Position numbers and translations under genes: made by a program. A stretch of 64,000 nt of DNA from Candidatus Eisenbacteria bacterium (GTDB lineage: Bacteria > Eisenbacteria > RBG-16-71-46), in NCBI GenBank assembly GCA_020847735.1, contig JADLBL010000008.1, positions 102,605 to 166,604 of the forward strand, in the 5' to 3' direction. This document shows positions 30,685 through 40,457 of the stretch, piece by piece. Under the pieces are notes generated by a model. It ran no database searches, was not told the DNA's origin, and saw only the letters and a list, made by a program, of their open reading frames with translations. Within the stretch, counting starts at the first letter, position 1. Every line of letters begins with the position of its first letter.

Positions 30685-31923
30685 TCAGGCGGCGTCGAGT
30701 TTGATGTGGCCGGACAGCAGGCGCGGGAGAAGCAGGTCGCGCGTGCGGCGGAGGACTTGTACTTGCTGGACAAGCGCCTGCTGCTGCTCAATCAGCCCGG
30801 TCATCGTCGACGAAAACTCCTCCGCAACTTCACCACAGGCCACGACCACCTGGTACTTCTCCAACACCCCCCAGTTTGCGCGCGGCATCTTCGCGCCGTT
30901 GGCGGTTGCGCTGGCCTCAGCAACAAACTCGTCGCTGGAGACACAGGCTGCGACGACTGCGTAGTGCTCTGGCTGGCGCGCACGAATGACGATCGTGTCA
31001 GCCGAACATAGGCCATCGAACGGCGCAACGCTGACCTTGTGGAAGTAGGGCCGGATCTTCCCGAAGAGCACTTCCCCCTTCTTGAACTCCAGTTTGTTCG
31101 AGCCGAGCTCAGCAGTCATCTCCCATGCATCCAGAGCCAGCGAGCGACGCGGGATGTGCTCGAGGCCGACGTACGGCCGCGGAAGTTCAAGCGGACCCTT
31201 CGGCACGTTGCGACGTACGTCCTCCGCAATCTCACCGAGCGTTCTCACGCCCCAACCTTTCGGGATCTCACCAAGGGGCGAAGGGACTCGGGGGTGGTTC
31301 TCGTGGCCGGGGAAGCGAAAGTAGACAAACCACTCGCGGTAGATCCGGCGCGCCATCTCTTCCAGGATCTCGATCCGACGCTGGTTGTTCTCGATCAGCT
31401 CGTCGTAGGCCGAAAGGGTGTCCGCGATCCGTCGCTGGAGCCGCGGTGGCGGCATCTCCAGCTCAAGGTCCTTCTGCGCCGTTATTCCGATGTAGGGCCG
31501 AGTTGATTGGGCCGAGTACGACTCGAGCTGGTGCCGGAAGAACGGCGACTGGAACGCATACTTGAGGTACGTGTTGAGCAGCGCCGCTGGGTTGGTGCGG
31601 TAGTAGGTAACCTGCGGCGTGAGCATCACGTAGTCCTGAACTTCCGGCACCATGGCGACCAGCCCGACGGTGCCTTTGTGCGTGAGCAGTACGTCACCAG
31701 CTCGAGCGAAGCCGATTCGCAGCTTGTCACCGAGAGCCTTGGGGATCTTTCGCGCACCCGCAATGTCGACGCGTCCACCGTGGAAGTCACGGGCCATCAG
31801 GAAGGGTATGCCGTCCAGGACATAGTCCGCCTCGGTCGGGTGCTTCTCGCCATGATTGCCATCCTGAATCTCGAGAATGGCCCCATCGGCGATCAGATCT
31901 CTGATCCTGCGACGGTGAATCAC
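30685..31923 (-). CDS. hsdS: Type I restriction specificity subunit HsdS
   Basis: A 412-residue specificity subunit with two target-recognition domains, each followed by a conserved helix: first '[20 protein letters not shown]' to '[20 protein letters not shown]', then '[16 protein letters not shown]' to '[20 protein letters not shown]'. These determine the bipartite DNA sequence recognised. GTG start overlaps the hsdM stop (GTGA). Intact; the actual recognition sequence cannot be read from the protein. Confidence 0.93.
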   Translation of the reverse strand: MIHRRRIRDLIADGAILEIQDGNHGEKHPTEADYVLDGIPFLMARDFHGGRVDIAGARKIPKALGDKLRIGFARAGDVLLTHKGTVGLVAMVPEVQDYVMLTPQVTYYRTNPAALLNTYLKYAFQSPFFRHQLESYSAQSTRPYIGITAQKDLELEMPPPRLQRRIADTLSAYDELIENNQRRIEILEEMARRIYREWFVYFRFPGHENHPRVPSPLGEIPKGWGVRTLGEIAEDVRRNVPKGPLELPRPYVGLEHIPRRSLALDAWEMTAELGSNKLEFKKGEVLFGKIRPYFHKVSVAPFDGLCSADTIVIRARQPEHYAVVAACVSSDEFVAEASATANGAKMPRANWGVLEKYQVVVACGEVAEEFSSTMTGLIEQQQALVQQVQVLRRTRDLLLPRLLSGHIKLDAA

Positions 31924-33542
31924 CGCCCCTCCAGGACTTCGGCGACATTCCGCGCAATCCTCGCCTCGAGCTCCCGCGCCTGCGCGTTCAGCGCCTCGAG
32001 CTCCTCGTTCAGCACTTCGAGCTGCGCCTTGAAGTCTTCGTCGCTCACGTCTTCGCCTGGCGCGACACCCACGTAACGGCCAGGGTTGAGCGACCAGCCC
32101 TGCGCTTCAATCTGCTTCAGCGTCGCGGCGCGGCATAGGCCGGGGACGTCACCGTACTTCGGCTTCTTGCCGAACACCTCCTTGAGCTTCGCCTCGACCT
32201 CATCGCCACCGTAGGTGAAGTCCGGGGCTTCGCCGCGGTAGAGACGCACGAGATTGGCGAGGAACCCAATCTGGCCAGACGTCCAGTCGCGGTGCGCGCG
32301 GTCCACTTGCCGGTAAATATGGCGCGCGTCAATGAAGAGCACCGTGTCCGCCCGGGGCGCTTTCGCTTTGCCCTTGTCGAGGAACCACAGCGTGCAGGGC
32401 AGCGTCACCGTGTAGAACATGTTGGGGCCGACGGCGACCATCACGTCCACGGCCCTCGCTTCGACGAGCAGCTGGCGGATGTCCTGCTCGGATGACCGGG
32501 CGTCTGACGCCGAGTTGGCCATGACGAAGCCGGCGCGGCCCTTGGCGTTCAACGCGGAATGGAAGAGCTGGATCCAGAGGTAGTTCGCGTTGTCGGGCTT
32601 CGGCACGCCGTATGCGAAGCGGCGACCGGGGCCGACCATGTCCTTGAGCCGCTCCTTGTCCACCGCGTTCACGTTGAACGGCGGGTTGGCGAGCACGAAG
32701 TCGAACTTGCCCGTGGCCTTGTGCGGGTCGTCGTAGTAGCTGTTGACGTTGCCGCCGTGGCGTATGTCGCCCTCCAGACCATGAACCGCGAGGTTCATGC
32801 GACAGAGACGCCCGGTCTCGTCCGTCTTCTCGACACCGCAGATCGCGAGCTCGGCAGCTGGGTTCTTCTGGTGCTCGGCGACGAAACGGGCCGATTGCAC
32901 GAACATGCCACCGGAACCGCACGCGGGGTCGAGGATGCGACCGTGGAAGGGCTCGATGATCTCGGCGAGCAGCCTGACGATGCTGGCCGGCGTGTAGAAC
33001 TCGCCGCCCTTCTGCCCTTCTGTGCGGGCGAACTCACCGAGAAAGTACTCGTAGATGCGCCCGAAGGCGTCGAAGTCGATCGTCGCCGGAATCTCGGAGA
33101 CCTTCTTGAGCAGGTCTTTGAGCAGCGCGCTGGTGAACAGGTTGTAGGTCTTCGGAAGCACGCCGGCGAGCTGTGGATTGTGCTTCTCCACGTCCCGCAT
33201 GGCCGCGTTGACCTTGGCGCCGACATCGGCGCGCTCGGGCAGGGTTAGCAGGTACTCGAACCGAGCCTCAGACCCCAGGAAGAGTACGCCGTCGGCATGA
33301 TAGGCAGCCGGATCCTCGACACGACTGCCGCGGCGCGACGAGGCGCCACTCTTCGCCAGTTTCGCGTACTGGGCTGTGAAGCGTACCTCGGCGAATCGCA
33401 GGAAGATCAGACCGAGAATCGGCCCCGAATACTCCTGAGCCTTGAGTCCTGAGTTCGCGCGGAACTGGTCCGCAGCGTCCCAGAGGCGCTTCTCGAGCGT
33501 GGCGCTCGCATCTTCCTTTGCTGCGGGACCGACCCAGTGCAT
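31920..33542 (-). CDS. hsdM: Type I restriction DNA methyltransferase subunit HsdM
   Basis: A 540-residue N6-adenine methyltransferase. The N-terminal helical domain ('[20 protein letters not shown]') leads to the AdoMet-binding '[20 protein letters not shown]' and catalytic '[12 protein letters not shown]'. The C-terminus is a coiled coil ('[20 protein letters not shown]'). I choose ATG 33542, which has GGTGAGG at good spacing, over an in-frame GTG five codons upstream. It is first gene of the hsdM-hsdS-hsdR operon. Confidence 0.95.
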   Translation of the reverse strand: MHWVGPAAKEDASATLEKRLWDAADQFRANSGLKAQEYSGPILGLIFLRFAEVRFTAQYAKLAKSGASSRRGSRVEDPAAYHADGVLFLGSEARFEYLLTLPERADVGAKVNAAMRDVEKHNPQLAGVLPKTYNLFTSALLKDLLKKVSEIPATIDFDAFGRIYEYFLGEFARTEGQKGGEFYTPASIVRLLAEIIEPFHGRILDPACGSGGMFVQSARFVAEHQKNPAAELAICGVEKTDETGRLCRMNLAVHGLEGDIRHGGNVNSYYDDPHKATGKFDFVLANPPFNVNAVDKERLKDMVGPGRRFAYGVPKPDNANYLWIQLFHSALNAKGRAGFVMANSASDARSSEQDIRQLLVEARAVDVMVAVGPNMFYTVTLPCTLWFLDKGKAKAPRADTVLFIDARHIYRQVDRAHRDWTSGQIGFLANLVRLYRGEAPDFTYGGDEVEAKLKEVFGKKPKYGDVPGLCRAATLKQIEAQGWSLNPGRYVGVAPGEDVSDEDFKAQLEVLNEELEALNAQARELEARIARNVAEVLEGR

Positions 33543-33674
33543 CTGTGGCGACCTCACCGCGGCGTCGCAGGTCTAGCGCGCCGCTATCACTCGAATGGAT
33601 TGCGTCGATGGCGGCCTGCGGCCAGCAGCATCCTCGGCTTCAGAGACTATGCTGCTTGGGAATCTTGCGACGAC

Positions 33675-36266
33675 CTAGCCACGAGCGCGTAGGTCTTCGA
33701 TCTTGACTCGCGTCACTCGCGCGAGAATGGACTGTGGATCACACCCACTCTGCTTCAGCCGTTCAGCCGCGTCAGCCTGCCAAGCGAGGTCCAAGCGCCC
33801 GGGGTAACTGCTCCGCAGCCCACGAATGCACTCCAGCCCTCTCTGCGCCCACGCTCTGAAATCGGCCAGAGCCCAAAGCCCTACTTCTCGACCCAAGGGC
33901 TGGGCCTCCCGATCAACCTCGCAGCAGGGCGAAATCATCACAACAACGACCTTCGCCGAGTCCGGAAGCCCTCGCCTGGTTCTGAGCCACGCTTCGTGCG
34001 ATGCCGCTTGGCGAACCTTCTTGACTGAGATCGAGGATGTTTGGAGTGCGTCAGCATGGTCCTCGAACACAATGTACTCATTCGCGCTAACGCGCCACCA
34101 AGCGTCAGGCTCTGCTGGCCCCGACTCGCAGCCTGACTCGAATCCGAGGTTCTTGCCCAGAAGAGCGTGGGCCCTTTCGAAGGCAGGAGTTGCGCCGCCG
34201 CCCAGTCCAATGGTGACGCCGAGGAGCTCCGCCTCGAATCCTCGGTTGTTTACGATCCCCAAGCGCTCAAGTTGTGCCTCGACACATGCCACTTGCTCCA
34301 TCAAGGCCTGCTGAGTCGTATCCGTCTCCAGCACTTCCACGGCCGTCATGCGCGCTACCTCGTGCAGCCACCGCACACCAGTTGCGGCCGCGGCGGCGCG
34401 CCGGAACCACTCCCTCGCGCGACCGCGGAACCCATCCGAATCGTTTGAGCCAAGCCGCCACGCGCAACATCCCGCAAGATAGTTCCAAAGTGCGCGGTAC
34501 CCCCGAAGCGGATCGGCGTTGAGGAATCCCAGCACGGACTCTGCTGACGCCAAGGCTCCCTGATGATCTCCATTCCAGAGCTTCTCTGAATACTCGACTT
34601 CGTGCCCCACGGCCGTAGCGAGATCCGTCTCACCTGCCCGGGGCTCCCTCGTGCGCGCATCCCGAATGCCCAGAAGCTGGTATTCCGCTGACCGCCACTC
34701 CTCACCTTGCGCGAGGAAGGTCTTGGTGTTTGCGAGCATTTCGGACCCGGCCACGTCCTTCGACTGCTCCAAACCGAACTCTATCTCAGCTTGAAGTTCA
34801 GGATGGAAGTGCGCCCTTCTTTCAGCCTTCAGTAGGTGCTTCGAGATGCTCTCTCCAACCACGACCACAACCGCGTAGTCAGTGTCCGAGCGGGTGCAAC
34901 GCCCAAACCCTTGTGCGAGCCTTGTCCCGACTCGCTCATCCAAGATCACGCCCGCCGCCATCCGAGTAACGAGAAACTTTTCCTGCAGGTTTGTCGTTCC
35001 GGGAAAGCCATCGAAGATCAACAGCCGACATTCGTCACCGTTGAGGTCGATGCCGTCGTAACGGTTCGCGACCAGTGCAATCGCGCGGTTCGCGGAGACG
35101 AAGCTCGCTTTGGAGTTCTCAAGCCCACGGCCGTCAAAGAAGTGCAGGTCTGCTAGCGTGGCCAGCGAGTCACGGACTTCTGCCGCGCGCGCATCAGATG
35201 GGACGAGGTACAAGGTCCGTGGCGCCTCATCGATCAGTTCGCGAACCATCGCGTTGGCCGCATCGGGTTCAAGGGATCGACCCGGGAAGAGAAAGAACCG
35301 TCGTCCCACTCCTTGCCGCTCGAATCCGGCAGGAGGGTTGATCCGTTGGATCGCCCTTCTGCCCATGATCCTCTCAAGATCGCCACCCGCGCCGAGCGTG
35401 GCAGACATGTAGACCCTCTGTGCTGCGCCGGCGAACGGGGAGTGCTGAAACGTCGGCGGCACGAGCGGGCGGATCAGGAGCTCACGCGGCGTGACAAATA
35501 GGTTGCACGCTGCTAGGTGCCCCTTCAGTTCACTCCAGGCGTAGCGGTGAACGTCATCGGTACAGTGCGCGTCGAGCAATCCTTCAAGTGTGGGCACTAC
35601 GGCGTCGAGCTTGGGCCCAGGAATCAGTTCAATCCACTGCTCGTCCCAATGGGTTGGGTCCTCTGACCGTAAACGTTGGTAGTCAGTCGTCTCGAGAGTG
35701 TCCTTGAGCGCCGACAAGACGTTGACGTACAACGTCTCGTGCGTTCGACGGAGGATTTGGAGCGACCACATCGACGCGATGTAGCTCTCCGCCGCGTGTG
35801 CGTCATCGCAAACGAGGACCTGTGGATCTTCGAAGAACGGGTTGCTGTTGAAGATCGCACTGTAGGTCGCCACGCCAACGGCTTCTGCCGAGACGTACTC
35901 GGAGGATCTAGCTGGATCGAAGTCGCGCCTGGAGCCCGTGAATCCATTGAGCTTCAGCCCGTACTTCGCAGTGGCGTTGGCCACAACTTGATTCACCAGC
36001 TGACGAGTCGGGCAAAGATACAGGACCCGCTCACCGAACTTGCGCCTCCGCCACTCCGCAATCAGAAGGCCGACAAGTGTCTTGCCGCTCCCGGTCGGAA
36101 GCTGGATGGCCACGTCGTCGAGTCCTACGCCGACCCTTGCGTACTCTCGAAGCACGTCGGCTTGTTGCGAAAGAAGCCCTTGGATCTTCCGCCCGCGGAG
36201 GTCGCGAAACAGCACCTCAGGATCATCTGGTGCCCTAAGCTCCCCGCTGATCTTCTTGAAGGCCAT
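33675..36266 (-). CDS. Defence-associated SF2 helicase of unknown system
   Basis: An 863-residue DEAD/DEAH-type helicase: Walker A 'AIQLPTGSGKTLVGLLIAEW' (about residues 53-72), a DDAH variant of motif II (residues 154-157), 'VYMSATLGAGGD', and motif VI 'RLAQGFGRCTRSDTDYA'. The region between motifs resembles Rad3/XPD-like helicases but lacks a clear Fe-S cysteine set. The last ~350 residues show no recognised domain. It is encoded just upstream of the hsdM-hsdS-hsdR operon on the same strand. Start at ATG 36266 with GGGAGA upstream. The position suggests phage defence or an anti-restriction partner, but no named system is matched. Confidence 0.75.
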   Translation of the reverse strand: MAFKKISGELRAPDDPEVLFRDLRGRKIQGLLSQQADVLREYARVGVGLDDVAIQLPTGSGKTLVGLLIAEWRRRKFGERVLYLCPTRQLVNQVVANATAKYGLKLNGFTGSRRDFDPARSSEYVSAEAVGVATYSAIFNSNPFFEDPQVLVCDDAHAAESYIASMWSLQILRRTHETLYVNVLSALKDTLETTDYQRLRSEDPTHWDEQWIELIPGPKLDAVVPTLEGLLDAHCTDDVHRYAWSELKGHLAACNLFVTPRELLIRPLVPPTFQHSPFAGAAQRVYMSATLGAGGDLERIMGRRAIQRINPPAGFERQGVGRRFFLFPGRSLEPDAANAMVRELIDEAPRTLYLVPSDARAAEVRDSLATLADLHFFDGRGLENSKASFVSANRAIALVANRYDGIDLNGDECRLLIFDGFPGTTNLQEKFLVTRMAAGVILDERVGTRLAQGFGRCTRSDTDYAVVVVVGESISKHLLKAERRAHFHPELQAEIEFGLEQSKDVAGSEMLANTKTFLAQGEEWRSAEYQLLGIRDARTREPRAGETDLATAVGHEVEYSEKLWNGDHQGALASAESVLGFLNADPLRGYRALWNYLAGCCAWRLGSNDSDGFRGRAREWFRRAAAAATGVRWLHEVARMTAVEVLETDTTQQALMEQVACVEAQLERLGIVNNRGFEAELLGVTIGLGGGATPAFERAHALLGKNLGFESGCESGPAEPDAWWRVSANEYIVFEDHADALQTSSISVKKVRQAASHEAWLRTRRGLPDSAKVVVVMISPCCEVDREAQPLGREVGLWALADFRAWAQRGLECIRGLRSSYPGRLDLAWQADAAERLKQSGCDPQSILARVTRVKIEDLRARG

Positions 36267-36348
36267 CGAAGTCTCCCGGGACTCGTCCAGGATTCGGCTG
36301 GACAACTGAGATCTCTGCCTGATTGCCGCGGTACGGTATCATAGCGCC

Positions 36349-36543
36349 ATGGCCAAGCGCGTTCGAGCCGAGTCCCGCGAGGGCATGCGCGTCACGACCG
36401 TGGCGCTCGAAGAGAGGATGCACCGTCGCCTCGCGATCGCCGCGATCGAGGAGAGCACGGTCATGACCGAGCTCGTGCGACGGGCGCTTGGTGAATGGCT
36501 GGAGCGCCGCGGTCGCAAGCGCAAGGAGCCCAAGCGATCATGA
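36349..36543 (+). CDS. Ribbon-helix-helix protein
   Basis: A 64-residue basic protein: a beta strand 'MRVTTVALEERMHRRLAIAA' followed by two helices ('IEESTVMTELVRRALGEWLE'), the CopG/Arc-type DNA-binding fold. It ends overlapping the integrase start (ATGA at 36540-36543), so the two are coupled. It may act as an excisionase-like factor or repress the integrase and the divergent helicase gene 82 bases away. Confidence 0.75.
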   Translation: MAKRVRAESREGMRVTTVALEERMHRRLAIAAIEESTVMTELVRRALGEWLERRGRKRKEPKRS

Positions 36544-37601
36544 AGGCGTACGGTCTCGGCACCCTCTATCGCCGCGGCCAGGTCTGGTGGATCCAGTACT
36601 CGGCGCGCGGAAAGCTGTACCGGGAGTCCTCGCACTCCCAGGTGCGCGCAGATGCGGCACGGCTCCTCCGCAAGCGTGTGGCCGAGATGGGCCGTGGCGG
36701 AAAGGTCGGCCGTGACGCCGAGAAGGTCACGTTCGATGACCTCGTCACGCTCATCCAGGCCGACTACCGGCAGAAGCAGAACCGCACGTGGGACCGCGTC
36801 GAGCACGCGATCAAGCACCTTCGGCCCACCTTCGAGCGCCTGCCCGCCGTCGACATCAACTACGACTCGGTATCCCGCTACGTCTCGAAGCGCCTTGAAG
36901 CCGGCGCTGCACCGGGCACGGTGCACCACGAGGTTGCCGCGCTCGGGCGCATGCTCAAGCTCGGCACGATGGCGGGCATCCTGCCGCTGCGACCGCCGCT
37001 CCCGGTGATCAAGCTGGACAACGTCCGCAAGGGTTTTTTCACGGACGAACAGGTGAATCGAGTCCTGCAGCGCCTCCCGGACTGGTACGCACCCGCGATC
37101 GAGTTCGCGTGGCGTACCGGCTGGCGAATCGGCGAGGTGAAGTCGCTGACGTGGGCGCAAGTCGACTTCCGCGCCGGCATCGTGCGCCTGGAGCCTGGCA
37201 CGACGAAGAACCGCGAGGGCCGCAGCTTCCCGTTTGCGGCATTCCCGGCACTGGCGAAGCTGCTGAAGATCCAGCGTAAGCGGACGGACGCATGGCAGAA
37301 GGCGCACGATCGAATCGTGCCTTGGGTCTTCTGGCGGGACGGCAAGCCGCTGGGTGACCACCGAGACGTCTGGATGCGGTGTTGTCGAGAAGCAGGGCAA
37401 CCGGGCAAGCTGGTTCACGACCTGCGGCGCAGCGCCGTTCGTAACCTCGAGCGCGCAGGCGTCCCGCGCTCCGTGGCCATGAAGCTCACTGGCCACATGA
37501 CGGAGTCGGTCTACCGCCGCTACGCGATCGTCTCGGAGACGGACCTCGCGGACGCAGTGCGCAAGCTGGCGGCGTTCCAGGGCGCATCCGAGAAGGCCTG
37601 A
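36540..37601 (+). CDS. Tyrosine-type integrase
   Basis: A 353-residue integrase. The N-terminal arm-binding-like part 'GTLYRRGQVWWIQYSARGKL' and SAM-like domain (TFDDLVTLIQADYRQKQNRT...) precede the catalytic domain: Arg in 'FAWRTGWRIGEVKSL', Lys in 'TTKNREGRSFPF', 'HDLRRSAVRNL', then 'LTGHMTESVYRRYAIVSETD' with the Tyr nucleophile. It is the last island gene before chromosomal DNA and probably defines the right border. TGACAC repeats start at its stop codon. Confidence 0.93.
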   Translation: MKAYGLGTLYRRGQVWWIQYSARGKLYRESSHSQVRADAARLLRKRVAEMGRGGKVGRDAEKVTFDDLVTLIQADYRQKQNRTWDRVEHAIKHLRPTFERLPAVDINYDSVSRYVSKRLEAGAAPGTVHHEVAALGRMLKLGTMAGILPLRPPLPVIKLDNVRKGFFTDEQVNRVLQRLPDWYAPAIEFAWRTGWRIGEVKSLTWAQVDFRAGIVRLEPGTTKNREGRSFPFAAFPALAKLLKIQRKRTDAWQKAHDRIVPWVFWRDGKPLGDHRDVWMRCCREAGQPGKLVHDLRRSAVRNLERAGVPRSVAMKLTGHMTESVYRRYAIVSETDLADAVRKLAAFQGASEKA

Positions 37602-37638
37602 CACGGCCTTTCCGCCACGACTGACACAAAAGTGACAC
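37599..37638 (+). repeat. TGACAC repeats next to the integrase (possible attachment-site arm)
   Basis: TGACAC occurs at 37599-37604 (containing the integrase stop), 37622-37627 and 37633-37638. Short direct repeats just downstream of an integrase gene often are arm-type binding sites. The matching left attachment site was not found in this window. Confidence 0.4.
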
Positions 37639-37736
37639 AGTTTGGCGTCTTTGCCCGTCTACCCAACCGACGTGCGCTCGCTGACCCCGCGCAGTACATC
37701 TCATGAACTCACTACACGCCAACATTTTACGACGCA

Positions 37737-39164
37737 CTACTTCTTGGCGGCAGCTCGCCCCGCGACGGTCCCGGATGACCAACTCCACTGGAAGTTGAAC
37801 CCTCCCAGCCGTCCCTCCACGTCCAGCACCTCACCGCAAAGGAACAATCCGGGCGCGACGCGGGATTCCAGGGTGGACGCGTCCACCTCCGCCAGCGGCA
37901 CGCCGCCGGCTGTGACTTCGGCCTTTTCGTAGCCCAGCGTGCCGGTCACTTCCAACTCGCGCTCCACCACCAGGCGCAGCATCTGCGCACGGCGCGCTTT
38001 CGGGGTCTGGGACATGGCGACGCCGCCCAGGCCGGATTCGGCGGTCAGCATGTCGGCGATCCGCTCGGGCAGCCGCGCACCGAGGAACGAGCGCGAGCCC
38101 CGTCCGCTTCGGCGCTCGCCGGCGGCGATCCATTCGTCGGCCAGCGCTTCGGGACTGAAGCCGGGCAGGAAGTTGATGGTCACGCGCCGCGCGTGGCCTT
38201 CGGCGCGGTGCCAGTGGCGCGACAGATCGAGCGCGACGGGGCCGCTCACGCCGAAGTGCGTGAAGAGCAGCGAGCCTTCGCAGGTCTGCTGCTTCCTCCC
38301 GTCCACCCACAGCGTGAGCGCGGCGTGCACGGTCACGCCGCGCGCGCCCATGCAGAACGGGTCGGGCGAGGCGAGCGGCGTGAGCGCGGGCACGGGCGGC
38401 ACGAGCGTGTGGCCGAGCGACGTCAGCAAGGCGTAGCCGGTGCCGTCGCTGCCGGTGCGCGGAAACGAAAGGCCGCCGGTCGCGACGATGACGGCGTCGG
38501 CGTCGAGCCATTCGTCGGGGGCGATCTCGGGCAGCGGCCATGCGAGCTGGCCGGAGGGCGCGACGGCGCTGCCGAGCGCGGCGCTGTCGGCGATTCGCTG
38601 GACGCCGACGCGAAACCGCGTTCGAGCCGCTCCTGGCGCGGCCGAAACGGGCCGCTGTTGCGCGGTGGAACGGTCGGCGCCTACATCTAGATAGCGGTCC
38701 GCGTTTCCGCCAGCGTCGCCTCCGGCTTCACCGCCCGCATCGCCCTCCACCTGCTCCAGCCGCACGGCCCGCGCGCCGCCGCGCACTTCGGCGCCGGCGC
38801 GCGCGCATGCCGCGAGCAGCGCGTCAAGCACGGTCTGGGCGTCGTCGCTCACGGGGAAGTACTTGCCGGTCTCCTCGAGCTTGAGCGGCACGCCGAGATC
38901 GTCGCGGAACCATTCGAGCGTCCGCCCGGGCGGAAAGGCGCGCAGGATGCGCGCGATCACGTGGCGCGAGCCGCCGAAGTAGTCCTGCTCGCCGACGCGC
39001 GCGTGCGTCACGTTGCAGCGGGTGCCGCCGCTCATGAGGATCTTGAGGCCGACCCTGGGGTGCGCATTGAGCAGCGTGACGCGCGCGCCGGCTTCGCCGG
39101 CGCGAATGGCGGCGGTCAGCCCGGCGGCGCCGGCGCCGATCACGACGACGTGGCGTTGGCTCAT
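37737..39164 (-). CDS. HI0933/BaiN-family flavoprotein oxidoreductase
   Basis: A 475-residue FAD protein with N-terminal dinucleotide motif 'VVVIGAGAAGLTAAIRAGEA', 'VGLKILMSGGTRCNVTHA' (family signature), 'AVIVATGGLSFPRTGSDGTG' and C-terminal 'GLFLCGEVLDVEGRLGGFNF'. The biological substrate of this widespread family is uncertain. A Gly/Asp/Ala-rich low-complexity stretch of roughly 40 residues is inserted before the second domain (EGDAGGEAGGDAGG...). It is the first clearly chromosomal gene right of the island; its stop lies about 100 bases from the integrase repeats. Confidence 0.9.
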   Translation of the reverse strand: MSQRHVVVIGAGAAGLTAAIRAGEAGARVTLLNAHPRVGLKILMSGGTRCNVTHARVGEQDYFGGSRHVIARILRAFPPGRTLEWFRDDLGVPLKLEETGKYFPVSDDAQTVLDALLAACARAGAEVRGGARAVRLEQVEGDAGGEAGGDAGGNADRYLDVGADRSTAQQRPVSAAPGAARTRFRVGVQRIADSAALGSAVAPSGQLAWPLPEIAPDEWLDADAVIVATGGLSFPRTGSDGTGYALLTSLGHTLVPPVPALTPLASPDPFCMGARGVTVHAALTLWVDGRKQQTCEGSLLFTHFGVSGPVALDLSRHWHRAEGHARRVTINFLPGFSPEALADEWIAAGERRSGRGSRSFLGARLPERIADMLTAESGLGGVAMSQTPKARRAQMLRLVVERELEVTGTLGYEKAEVTAGGVPLAEVDASTLESRVAPGLFLCGEVLDVEGRLGGFNFQWSWSSGTVAGRAAAKK

Positions 39165-39244
39165 GCGCGACAGCGTAGCCCGGCTGGAAAGGTCGTGGCG
39201 AATGCGCCAGCCTGAGGTAGCTTCAGACGCTCAGGAGGATGCGC

Positions 39245-40426
39245 ATGAACGACGCGGTTCCCGGCGCTCCCGAGATCTCGGCGGCCGAGTTGCACGCGGC
39301 GCTCGAAGCGGGCGGCGGCATGCAGGTGGTGGACGTGCGCGGCCCCGAGCGCGTCGCGTCGGGGCACATCGAGATGGCGACGGGCGGGGACTTTCACAAC
39401 CTGCCGGCTTCGGCGCTCAATGCGAGCATGAGCCTTGGGGGCTTCGGGCTCGCCGCCGACCGGCCGGTGGCGGTGGTCTGCGGCCACGGCAACCAGAGCC
39501 GCGCGTCGGCGGCGCACCTGCGCGCGCTGGGGCTTCAGGCTTTCTCGCTGCGCGGCGGCATGGCGGCGTGGATGAACCTGCTGGTCGCGCGGCCGATCGA
39601 GCCGCCGCCGGCGCTCGACCGGCTCGTGCAGTTCGACCGCGTGGGCAAGGGCGCGCTCTGCTACCTGCTGGTCAGCGACGGCGAGGCGCTGGTGATCGAT
39701 CCGCCGCGCGATTTTTCCGCCGTGCTCGCGGCGGCGCACGAATCGCAGGCACGCGTCACGGCGGTCGTGGACACGCACGTTCACGCGGACTACATCAGCG
39801 GCGCGCCGGCGCTCGCGCGCGAAAGCGGCGCTCCCTACCGCCTGCACCCGGCGGATTCCGCCTACGCCTACGACGGCACGCCCGGCCGGCTGCGCTTCGA
39901 GGCGCTGTCGGACCGCGACGAGCTTCGCGTCGGACGCGCCACGCTGACGGTTCATCACACGCCGGGCCACACCGAGGGCAGCGTCAGTCTGTTGCTCGGC
40001 GACTCGCACGCGTTCACGGGCGACTTCGTGTTCGTCGAGTCGCTGGGCCGCCCGGACCTGGCCGGGCGCGCGGCCGAGTGGGCGCCGGTGCTGTGGAGCA
40101 GCGTCGGGCGCGCGCGGCGCGAATGGCCGGCGGGCGCGCTCGTGCTGCCCGCGCACTACTCCTCCGAGCGCGAGCGGCGCGCCGATCGCGCGATCGCGGC
40201 GCCCTTCGGCGAGCTGCTGCGCTCGAACGAGGCGCTGGCGATGGCGGAGCGCGACGCGTTCATCGCCTGGGCCGGCCAGCCGTCGGCGTTTCCCGAGGGC
40301 TACCGCACGATCAAGGCGGTCAACGTCGGCCTGCGCGAGCTGACCGGGCGCGAAGCCGACGAGCTGGAGCTGGGCCGCAACGAGTGCGCGGTGGTGAGCC
40401 GCCCGGCGGGCGGCGCGAAGAGCTGA
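39245..40426 (+). CDS. Rhodanese-metallo-beta-lactamase fusion (persulfide dioxygenase-like)
   Basis: A 393-residue fusion. Residues 1-120 form a rhodanese domain with active-site loop 'VVCGHGNQSRASA'. The rest is an ETHE1-like metallo-beta-lactamase fold with 'VVDTHVHADYISG', 'HHTPGHTEGSVSLLL' and 'FTGDFVFVESLGRPDLAGR'. Such fusions oxidise persulfides and hand sulfur between domains. I start at ATG 39245, six bases after AGGAGG; ATG 39239 abuts the ribosome site. Stands alone, convergent with the deacetylase gene. Confidence 0.88.
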   Translation: MNDAVPGAPEISAAELHAALEAGGGMQVVDVRGPERVASGHIEMATGGDFHNLPASALNASMSLGGFGLAADRPVAVVCGHGNQSRASAAHLRALGLQAFSLRGGMAAWMNLLVARPIEPPPALDRLVQFDRVGKGALCYLLVSDGEALVIDPPRDFSAVLAAAHESQARVTAVVDTHVHADYISGAPALARESGAPYRLHPADSAYAYDGTPGRLRFEALSDRDELRVGRATLTVHHTPGHTEGSVSLLLGDSHAFTGDFVFVESLGRPDLAGRAAEWAPVLWSSVGRARREWPAGALVLPAHYSSERERRADRAIAAPFGELLRSNEALAMAERDAFIAWAGQPSAFPEGYRTIKAVNVGLRELTGREADELELGRNECAVVSRPAGGAKS

Positions 40427-40457
40427 AGGCCGCGTCCGCGGCGCCCCGCGCGGCCTT
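40426..40457. terminator. Hairpin between convergent genes
   Basis: A perfect 9-bp inverted repeat (AAGGCCGCG at 40426-40434, CGCGGCCTT at 40449-40457) spans the gap between the rhodanese-MBL gene and the deacetylase gene. A bidirectional terminator is the simplest reading, although no U-tract follows. Confidence 0.5.
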
